Shown one piece after another: positions 27,599 to 33,357 of a stretch of 33,357 bases of DNA. This DNA is from Magnetococcales bacterium (GTDB lineage: Bacteria; Pseudomonadota; Magnetococcia; Magnetococcales; UBA8363): positions 114,669 through 148,025 of the forward strand of contig JADGCQ010000001.1 of NCBI GenBank assembly GCA_015228925.1, written 5' to 3'. Position 1 is the stretch's first letter; each line of letters starts with the position of its first letter. Position numbers and translations under genes: made by a program. The notes below the pieces were generated by a model. It was not told the DNA's origin and made no database searches. It saw only the letters and a list, made by a program, of their open reading frames with translations.

Positions 27599-28420
27599 TC
27601 AAGGGGTGTGACTCCCCAAAAGATGCCCCCCTTCCAAAACGGGAATCATGTTGAGACAGCGGCCATTGGCACGATCGATTTCGATGACGACCGCCGCCAA
27701 GGTCGCTGCGGAGGTTTCTGGTTCAAAGCGGGTTGGCAAACCTTTCAAAAACCGTGGCATCACCGAAGAGGTTTCCATACCAATAATGGAATCATATGAA
27801 CCGGTCATCCCCACATCGGTGATGAATCCCGTGCCACGGGGCAAGATGCGTGCATCGGCGGTAGGGACATGGGTATGGGTTCCCACCACCGCCGAGACCC
27901 GTCCATCCAGATGGTATCCGAGGGCCATTTTTTCCGATGTCGCTTCCGCATGAAAATCGACGATGATGGCATGGGCATCCCGCCCCAAGGTCAGCTTACT
28001 CAGACAGGCATCCGCCGCCCGGAACGGACAATCCAAGGGGTCCATGAAAACCCGCCCTTGCAGATTCAACACCGCCAAACGAAATCCCATATCCAATTCC
28101 ACCACAATCATCCCATGACCGGGTGCCCCCGGTGGATAATTCAAGGGACGGATCATCCTTTTTTCTTCCTCAAGGAATCGGAATATTTCCCTGTACCGCC
28201 AGACATGGTTACCCGAAGTGAGAACATCCACCCCCTGGGACAACAATTCCCTGGCAATGGCGGGGGTTACACCGATACCCCCAGATGCGTTTTCGCAATT
28301 TGCCACAACGGCTTTGATTTGGTATCGTTTTTTATAATCATTCAGACGATTTTTCAGGATGGTACGCCCCGATTTACCAAAAATGTCTCCAATAAACAAA
28401 ATCGCTTCCGTAGAGGGCAT
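27599..28420 (-). CDS. YmdB family metallophosphoesterase (TIGR00282)
   Basis: The 273-residue product matches the calcineurin-like YmdB family. Its characterised Bacillus member hydrolyses 2',3'-cyclic nucleotides and affects biofilm and RNA turnover. Metal-binding motifs are in order: LFIGDIFGKSGR (Asp), ANCENASGG (Glu/Asn), TSGNHVW (Asn-His), IIVDFHAEATSEK (His) and GTHTHVPTAD (two His). All expected ligands are present. GGAAG precedes the ATG. It lies 121 bp upstream of purC on the same strand and diverges from the porin gene. Substrate in this organism is inferred from the family. Confidence 0.92.
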   Translation of the reverse strand: MPSTEAILFIGDIFGKSGRTILKNRLNDYKKRYQIKAVVANCENASGGIGVTPAIARELLSQGVDVLTSGNHVWRYREIFRFLEEEKRMIRPLNYPPGAPGHGMIVVELDMGFRLAVLNLQGRVFMDPLDCPFRAADACLSKLTLGRDAHAIIVDFHAEATSEKMALGYHLDGRVSAVVGTHTHVPTADARILPRGTGFITDVGMTGSYDSIIGMETSSVMPRFLKGLPTRFEPETSAATLAAVVIEIDRANGRCLNMIPVLEGGHLLGSHTP

Positions 28421-28645
28421 AAGATTTCTTCCAAATCATAAAGTGAAAATACCCAAGACAACACCACCCGTCATGACCCCCAAACGCCCCGATTTTTCTC
28501 CTCAAGTCCCTTTTTCATCAAGCCGATCAATGGAACCTATAACGGGGTTGGGAATTCGGGTAATCATGCAAAAAAATGAGGCCATGCTTTCCCCTTGCCC
28601 CTGGTGCCCTTCGTAACCGAGTCTGTTTTCCAAGGATATTCTTTC

Positions 28646-29890
28646 ATGAAAAAAACATCAGGGACAATGTTCGTATCGTGCATGGTTCTGTCCGTAGCCA
28701 CCACTGCCCTGGCGGATGAATTGCCCAGCCGTGAGGAGATGTGGAAACTACTCCAGCAACAACAACGTGAAATGATCGCGTTAAAGAAACAACTGGAAAC
28801 CACAACGCCATCGCAACCTCCCCAGGTTACCCAATCTACCCCAGAGACACAACCTGAGAAAATCAATCGCTCAGGACTCAAGTGGAGTGATCGTATTTCT
28901 TTCAGCGGGACGGTCGAGGTCGAAGCCAATTGGAATAACAATCATGACGGTGATTTGAGTACCCCCAAGCAGAACACCTCCGATGTGACCGTGGCGACTG
29001 CCGAATTGGTTACCGATGTCAAGATCAATCCCTGGGTTTCCGGTCAGGTTGTTTTGCTCCACGAGGAGGATGGACCCGACAAGGAGGTCGATCTTGACCA
29101 GGCGACCATTACCATCGGCAATGCCGAGGTCACCCCGTTCTTTTTCACCGGCGGCTTGATGACCCTCCCCTTTGGCAGCTATGATACACTCATGGTTACC
29201 GATCCTCTGGGGCTTGATCTGGGCGAAACCCAAGAATCGGCGTTACAGTTGGGGTTTAACACCAGTTACTACAGTGGATCTTTCTATCTGTTTAACGGAG
29301 AGGCGGAAAAGATTGCAAAAAACAGCCATTTGATTGGGTACGGTGGTAATCTGGCCTACAACCGCGAGTATAATTTTGGCACCGTCCATCTGGGTACGGA
29401 TCTTATCAGTGCCATCGAAGATTCCGATGGGTTGACCGACTCCGATTTGGACGAGACCACCATGTTCAAACACATCCCCGGCTTGAGTCTGCACGCCCGA
29501 TTGGATGTGGCTTCGTGGACAGGTTTGGCGGAATATGTCACCGCCCTGAAAAAAATGGATACCAGTGAAATCCTGTGGAACGCCGATGGCGCACGCCCCT
29601 GGGCGGTCAATACTGAACTGGGTTATACCTGGGACATCATGGGGTATGCAACCACGGCAGCCGCCGGATACCAACAGACTGGGGAGGCTGGCGGATTGAT
29701 GATGCCGCAGCACCGGTTGCGCGGTGGATTGAAAATCACCTTATTTGAGAATACCGATATCGCTTTGGAGTGGAACCATGATAAGGACTACAAAACAGGC
29801 GATTCAAGTTCCGTCGAAGGGGGGGCGGTCAGGACAGGGACCGGTACCACATCCGACTCGGCGACCATGCAGTTGGCTGTAGGTTTTTAA
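28646..29890 (+). CDS. LbtU-like outer-membrane porin
   Basis: The 414-residue product has a signal peptide (about 1-23, cleavage after ALA), a short N-terminal coiled coil (EEMWKLLQQQQREMIALKKQ) and a proline/threonine-rich linker. A predicted beta-barrel follows with alternating strands and a terminal phenylalanine (MQLAVGF), typical of BAM-folded porins. The pattern FSGTVEVEANW near the barrel start, then an extended barrel with acidic loops, resembles the LbtU family of siderophore/legiobactin porins. No Fur box or TonB box was seen, so iron transport is only suggested. The ATG at 28646 has AAGGAT upstream; the longer frame from 28595 lacks a signal sequence. The 225-bp gap before it shows no other gene. 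Confidence 0.78.
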   Translation: MKKTSGTMFVSCMVLSVATTALADELPSREEMWKLLQQQQREMIALKKQLETTTPSQPPQVTQSTPETQPEKINRSGLKWSDRISFSGTVEVEANWNNNHDGDLSTPKQNTSDVTVATAELVTDVKINPWVSGQVVLLHEEDGPDKEVDLDQATITIGNAEVTPFFFTGGLMTLPFGSYDTLMVTDPLGLDLGETQESALQLGFNTSYYSGSFYLFNGEAEKIAKNSHLIGYGGNLAYNREYNFGTVHLGTDLISAIEDSDGLTDSDLDETTMFKHIPGLSLHARLDVASWTGLAEYVTALKKMDTSEILWNADGARPWAVNTELGYTWDIMGYATTAAAGYQQTGEAGGLMMPQHRLRGGLKITLFENTDIALEWNHDKDYKTGDSSSVEGGAVRTGTGTTSDSATMQLAVGF

Positions 29891-29916
29891 CTTTTCACCG
29901 TGAGGGAAACAATCCC

Positions 29917-30168
29917 ATGGCCCGTATTTTGTACTTTGCCTGGATTCGCGAGAAGGTTGGGGTTGCCGAGGAGCGGATCACCCTTCCCGAGCAGGTGGGG
30001 ACGGTCGGGCAGGTGATCCAGTTTTTACGCGACAAGGATTCTCCTCATCATGAAGCCTTGTCGGATCCCTCTCTGCGGGTCGCGGTCAACCAAGAGTATG
30101 CCCAGGAGGATACCCCTGTTTCTGACCGGGATGAGATTGCCTTTTTTCCCCCGGTCAGCGGCGGATGA
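29917..30168 (+). CDS. moaD: Molybdopterin synthase sulfur-carrier subunit MoaD
   Basis: MoaD carries a C-terminal thiocarboxylate that donates sulfur to precursor Z, giving molybdopterin. The 83-residue ubiquitin-like protein starts with ILYFAWIREKVG and ends FFPPVSGG; the terminal Gly-Gly is the functional feature. AGGGAAA precedes the start. Its stop overlaps the mobB start (ATGA). No moaE is in the window. It follows the porin gene after 26 bp and may be cotranscribed. Confidence 0.95.
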   Translation: MARILYFAWIREKVGVAEERITLPEQVGTVGQVIQFLRDKDSPHHEALSDPSLRVAVNQEYAQEDTPVSDRDEIAFFPPVSGG

Positions 30169-30707
30169 GACCGACGCCTCCCGTGATTGGATTTGCCGCC
30201 CCCAGCGGCACTGGAAAGACCACCCTCATGGCCCTGGTGATTGCCCAGCTGCGCCATGAGGGGTTCCATGTTGGAGCCATCAAACACGGTCACCATCCCG
30301 CCGACCCCGATAAACCGGGGAAAGATACCCATCGTTTCCGCCAGGCAGGTGCCAAAACCGTGTTATTTGCCTGCCCTGAGCGGTGGTTTTTGATTCAGGA
30401 ACTTGATCCTGGCGCAGAACCGGATTTGGATCAACAACTTACCCTGTTTGCGCACCATGATCTGGTCCTTGTCGAAGGATATAAGGATAATGATCACCCC
30501 AAGATTGCCATCTATCGCGATGGCGTCACCGATCCCGAAACGATCAAAAGATTGTCCAACATCATCGCCATCGCCACCGATATGCCTGAATTGGTCATCG
30601 GCATCGAACCGGAACCGCCATTGCTGGACCTGAATGACCCCCAGGCGGTGTCAAAGTTCATTTGCCATTTCACCGGTTTAGTACAACGGGCGGATGAAAC
30701 GAGTTAA
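30165..30707 (+). CDS. mobB: Molybdopterin-guanine dinucleotide biosynthesis protein MobB
   Basis: MobB is a GTP-binding accessory protein for making the guanylated molybdenum cofactor (MGD). The 180-residue product has a P-loop (APSGTGKTTL, about 12-21), then VGAIKHGHH and DTHRFRQAGA, and LVLVEGYKD, all standard MobB blocks. It is translationally coupled to moaD by a four-base overlap. Its stop codon overlaps tail-to-tail with the stop of the converging pilin-like gene, leaving no intergenic terminator. Confidence 0.94.
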   Translation: MRPTPPVIGFAAPSGTGKTTLMALVIAQLRHEGFHVGAIKHGHHPADPDKPGKDTHRFRQAGAKTVLFACPERWFLIQELDPGAEPDLDQQLTLFAHHDLVLVEGYKDNDHPKIAIYRDGVTDPETIKRLSNIIAIATDMPELVIGIEPEPPLLDLNDPQAVSKFICHFTGLVQRADETS

Positions 30708-31402
30708 AGCGGCACTGCGTAGAATCGCACCGTCTCCGGCTGGTTGTTGGGATCGGGATCGATCGCCAGCGGGGCGGTTGCGTTGATACCCTGCATTCTG
30801 CCCGTCGTGATATCGCCATTATCCAGATAACGATCGACATCTCTGGCGATCTCTACGGGAAGATTTTCCAATTGGATGATATGGTCTGGATGACCGTCCA
30901 GGGCGACATCCTTGAATAGCGATTGCGCGGTCGCCATGATCCGTACTTTGCCAAACCTTGAAACGATATCGCCATCTTTGTCGGGAATCCGTTGAATGAG
31001 TCCTGCTTTGTAGAGGTGGTTTGGTACACAGGTGGCTTCTGAGCCGTGATAAATCACCCGGTTATGGTCAGAATCAATAAGCGTGATCGTCAAAAAAGAG
31101 GTATCAATTTCACCATTCCCGATCTGGACCGTTGCACTATTTGTATTATTATAGTGACAATTCAAGTCTATACCTGTAATATCATTCTTCGCGTCTGGCA
31201 AGTCTCCTGGAAAATAGTGGTAACGTTCTTTAAAATTTTTCACCGCTAGATTCAGATCGGTTGCCAGAGCCACAATCTCTTGAGAATGGCCACTACCGAT
31301 GAGTGATTTACCCAGCAGGATACCAGAACCGACGAGCAACCCCATGATGACCATGGCGATGGCAACTTCGATCAGTGAGAACCCTATCTGTTTGTGATCC
31401 AT
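30704..31402 (-). CDS. Type IV pilin-like / pseudopilin protein
   Basis: The 232-residue product starts with a short leader (MDHKQIG) followed by the prepilin peptidase motif: Gly-1, Phe+1, Glu+5 in G-FSLIEVAIAMVIMGLLVG, with the hydrophobic helix running to about residue 32. The body is a soluble domain with two cysteines (DLNCHYNN, EATCVPN) that could form a disulfide. It is longer than most major pilins. The family is uncertain: a minor pilin, type II secretion pseudopilin or related filament protein. No ribosome binding site is clear at the ATG. No PilB, PilC, PilQ or prepilin peptidase is encoded nearby, so it relies on machinery elsewhere. Confidence 0.82.
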   Translation of the reverse strand: MDHKQIGFSLIEVAIAMVIMGLLVGSGILLGKSLIGSGHSQEIVALATDLNLAVKNFKERYHYFPGDLPDAKNDITGIDLNCHYNNTNSATVQIGNGEIDTSFLTITLIDSDHNRVIYHGSEATCVPNHLYKAGLIQRIPDKDGDIVSRFGKVRIMATAQSLFKDVALDGHPDHIIQLENLPVEIARDVDRYLDNGDITTGRMQGINATAPLAIDPDPNNQPETVRFYAVPL

Positions 31403-31471
31403 AGCGGTTTTTGTCCGAGGAAGATGGGAGACTTAGCCGTGCGGTGTCCATAAATTCCACGACGAGTCGGC

Positions 31472-32824
31472 TTAAGGTCCATGGAACATCAGACAACCCG
31501 CCGGCGTCATACCCGCAGCAATCAGCAGTCCATTGGCTTCAGCCTTCGTCATGGAAAGTGTATGATTTACCGTTGGCGTTACCGTGGATTTAACGGTAAA
31601 AATGGTTGTTGATTCAGGATCTGCCACATTCACTGTCACTGGGATATATTCCAAATTTCCCCCCCACGGGTCCGCAGTCGGTAAACCCAGCTCACCAAGA
31701 GTCTCTGGGAAGGCACACGAATCGGAGGAGAAATGGTTGACCATATAGGCAACCAATGTATGTTTGATCGTAGCAAACAGATCAGCAATGACACCATAGC
31801 CATGGTCCAGACAAGCCGGGAGCGTTTTTCCAGCCGATGTAAACAGACCAATAGCTTGTTGTTTGGTCATTCTGATATCAGGATTGAGCGGGGTGCTGGT
31901 TGAATCTACAGTAATGATATCAGTCTCCGCTGTCATGCTAACAGTAACAACAGCAGTCGTGTAGTCAAAGTTCCCCAATGCGGTCCATGCCCCTGGGAAT
32001 GTACATGATGATCCAGAAAATGATTGTAGAATGTAGCCCTTAAGAAGGTTTCTGATTTCTTCAAGCTGTGCTGCCGATGATTTCACCGAGCCTTCCCCAA
32101 TCAATGGTCCAATCAAATCAGCCACGGTCATGTATTCAACGATATCGTCGAAAGGCCCATTGGGATTCGTCACTAAATCCGTGTTATCTGAAAAATCACG
32201 TTGCACATAGGTGCCATCAAGATTTGTATTTTCCAGTTCGTGGGGATGATCCGTTGGAGGGGCGTTCTGCGTACCTTTGACCGTACCGGCCCCTTTGCCA
32301 TTAGGGCCGTGAGAAACCAAGACGAGAACAACCTCAGTTACTTGCTCTGTTCCCGTTCCATCCGATTTTCTCTGAAGAACGATGAGATCTCCAATGCTGG
32401 CATCATTCAAAGTTCCAGGAGCGGTCCAATTACTGGAACCCGCGCTTGTCTTTGCGGTGACGTGATAGGTAAAAAAATTACCCCAGCCGTCTAAAACGCC
32501 TTCGCGAGGTAAGCCAAGAGTTTGCCAAGGGACAATTCCAGAACTCGTTGCCCCCGTCGTACTGGACGAGCATGTGTCGGCTGCTTGGCCAGTTGGCGCA
32601 GTAACAACGGTGTCCGGGCAAGGCAAACGACCTTTCACCCGAAGGAAGGAAATCATCGCCTCCTTGATCGCCGCCATCCGTTGTTTTGTGACCGTGTGGG
32701 ATGTCTGGCTCATTCGGGCACTTAGGGATGTCATCAGAATCGAGCCGACGACACCCATGATCATGATCACCATGGCCATTTCGGTGAGGGTGAAACCGGC
32801 ATTGCTGCGGAGGATTTTTATCAC
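31472..32824 (-). CDS. Large pilin-like protein with internal duplication
   Basis: The 450-residue product has leader MIKILRSNAG and helix FTLTEMAMVIMIMGVVGS, again Gly-1, Phe+1, Glu+5. The GTG start at 32824 is chosen because GGAAGAG lies just upstream and it gives a normal leader; the frame opens further upstream at a TTG. The middle (about 60-230) has RLPCPDT and a Trp/Gly-rich region (DGWGNFFTYHV). The C-terminal part has two copies of one unit (about 253-339 and 346-446): a helix, then SC-FP, a beta region ending in T(V/P)-T/N, MTK-(A/Q)-A-GL-(T/I)-AGxT and a second cysteine. It is 69 bp upstream of the smaller pilin gene, so the two probably form an operon. Confidence 0.8.
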   Translation of the reverse strand: MIKILRSNAGFTLTEMAMVIMIMGVVGSILMTSLSARMSQTSHTVTKQRMAAIKEAMISFLRVKGRLPCPDTVVTAPTGQAADTCSSSTTGATSSGIVPWQTLGLPREGVLDGWGNFFTYHVTAKTSAGSSNWTAPGTLNDASIGDLIVLQRKSDGTGTEQVTEVVLVLVSHGPNGKGAGTVKGTQNAPPTDHPHELENTNLDGTYVQRDFSDNTDLVTNPNGPFDDIVEYMTVADLIGPLIGEGSVKSSAAQLEEIRNLLKGYILQSFSGSSCTFPGAWTALGNFDYTTAVVTVSMTAETDIITVDSTSTPLNPDIRMTKQQAIGLFTSAGKTLPACLDHGYGVIADLFATIKHTLVAYMVNHFSSDSCAFPETLGELGLPTADPWGGNLEYIPVTVNVADPESTTIFTVKSTVTPTVNHTLSMTKAEANGLLIAAGMTPAGCLMFHGP

Positions 32825-33036
32825 ATGCGCTCTTCCGTTCGTGTGACCTGGCGAGGAATTCAATGATCAAGGGCCGATAAGACTCGGGCATCATAGGCAT
32901 TGTCCCTGGAAAATGTCAATTGTCTGCTCTCTAAGAAAGAAGTGTGGCTCAGGTTGGCCATCCACACTGGAAACTCATCCGGTTTTATGTCAGGATGTAG
33001 GCGGGTTGTGTGAGCGGAGTAGAAAATCCACAAAAA

Positions 33037-33112
33037 GCCGATGTAGCTCAATTGGCAGAGCAACGGATTTGTAATCCGTAGGTTTGGGGTTCGATTCCCC
33101 ACATCGGCTCCA
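33037..33112 (+). tRNA. tRNA-Thr (anticodon TGT)
   Basis: This is a 76-base tRNA with encoded CCA (33110-33112). The acceptor stem GCCGATG pairs with CATCGGC, the discriminator is T, and the D-arm (GCTCAATTGGCAGAGC), anticodon loop TTTGTAA and T-arm (GGGGTTCGATTCCCC) are all normal. The TGT anticodon reads threonine ACA/ACG codons. Its 3' end points toward the integrase at the right edge, which begins to read 73 bases away. The 212 bp between it and the large pilin gene show nothing I can identify. Confidence 0.97.
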
Positions 33113-33171
33113 ATGAAAACAATGACTTACGGACATTAAAACCCAATAAACAACCCCGCCTAAACCGTTTT

Positions 33172-33189
33172 TGTCAACAAAGTGTCAAC
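33172..33189. repeat. Direct repeat TGTCAAC with 11-bp pitch beside the second integrase
   Basis: TGTCAAC occurs at 33172-33178 and 33183-33189; the second copy overlaps the integrase stop codon. It lies 60-77 bp from the CCA end of tRNA-Thr. An 11-bp spaced pair near an integration site may be an arm-type binding site. Chance cannot be excluded for seven bases. Confidence 0.35.
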
Positions 33190-33357
33190 CTAAATTTGCG
33201 AGAGGATTCAAGCTGACCGATTCTTTCAAATGATCGGAAGAAAGGTGAGAATATCGCATGGTCATGGCCAAACTTTGGTGTCCCAGAATTTTTTGCAGAA
33301 CGAGAATATTCCCGCCATTCATCATGAAATGAGATGCAAAGGTATGTCTCAAGACGT
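33185..33357 (-). CDS. Tyrosine recombinase / integrase, C-terminal fragment (runs off the window)
   Basis: Only the last 56 residues are in the window, reading leftward to a TGA at 33185. They contain LRHTFASHFMMNGG (catalytic Arg of the HxLR motif), ILGHQSL (catalytic His) and MRYSHLSSDHL (nucleophile Tyr), with a normal C-terminal tail. This is a XerC/phage-type integrase different from the one at 975-2060. The catalytic end is intact; the N-terminal part lies outside the window. It sits 72 bp from the 3' end of tRNA-Thr, so it probably belongs to an element inserted there that extends rightward. Confidence 0.9.
   Translation of the reverse strand, partial: VLRHTFASHFMMNGGNILVLQKILGHQSLAMTMRYSHLSSDHLKESVSLNPLANLG

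Noticed and set aside
28421-28645. Fur box ahead of the LbtU-like porin
   Set aside because: No stretch resembles the 19-bp GATAATGATAATCATTATC consensus closely enough to report.

Overview
The window looks like chromosome of a Gram-negative, chemotactic proteobacterium that respires at low oxygen. The evidence is a cbb3-type cytochrome oxidase with CcoG/CcoH assembly factors, an outer-membrane porin, a periplasmic binding protein, pilin-like proteins and a long single-chain PurL. The gene content would fit a deep-branching alphaproteobacterium such as the Magnetococcia, but nothing in the sequence fixes the taxon.

Layout. Positions 1-2482 are accessory, AT-richer DNA: two small unknown genes, a tyrosine integrase, and clusters of short direct repeats ending at the 3' end of a tRNA-Arg(CCT) gene. 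From about 2.5 to 33.1 kb the DNA is ordinary backbone. The far right end holds tRNA-Thr(TGT), followed 72 bases later by the C-terminal part of a second, different tyrosine integrase. Both integrases lie on the 3' side of their tRNA, so the backbone appears to be bracketed by two independent tRNA-targeted integrated elements, one running off each edge.

Backbone, left to right. ccoNOP (minus strand) encodes the cbb3 oxidase core and diverges from ccoG-ccoH-ccoQ (plus strand). The tiny ccoQ gene is absent from its usual place between ccoO and ccoP and sits after ccoH instead; it encodes only 53 residues and is easily overlooked. Next come an Rpn-family nuclease gene flanked by related GC-rich palindromic repeats and a chemoreceptor with two tandem zinc-binding CZB domains on its external side. 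A long minus-strand stretch follows: translation genes (ffh, rpsP, rimM, trmD, rplS, rnhB), a two-domain rhodanese, and a compact sensory set (PstS-like binding protein, histidine kinase, DUF3369 response regulator) with no transporter genes. Then come a membrane-anchored protein coupled to a Maf/YceF nucleotide pyrophosphatase, purC-purL, and a YmdB-type phosphoesterase. On the plus strand are an LbtU-like porin, moaD and mobB (molybdenum cofactor). The last genes are two orphan prepilin-like proteins on the minus strand, the larger one with an internal duplication.

The most notable signals are the relocated ccoQ, the PstS-like/kinase/DUF3369 module, the tandem CZB receptor, the duplicated orphan pseudopilin, the repeat-flanked Rpn gene, and the 11-bp-pitch repeats beside the integrases. 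I saw no CRISPR array, rRNA, complete insertion sequence or obviously new multi-gene defence system.
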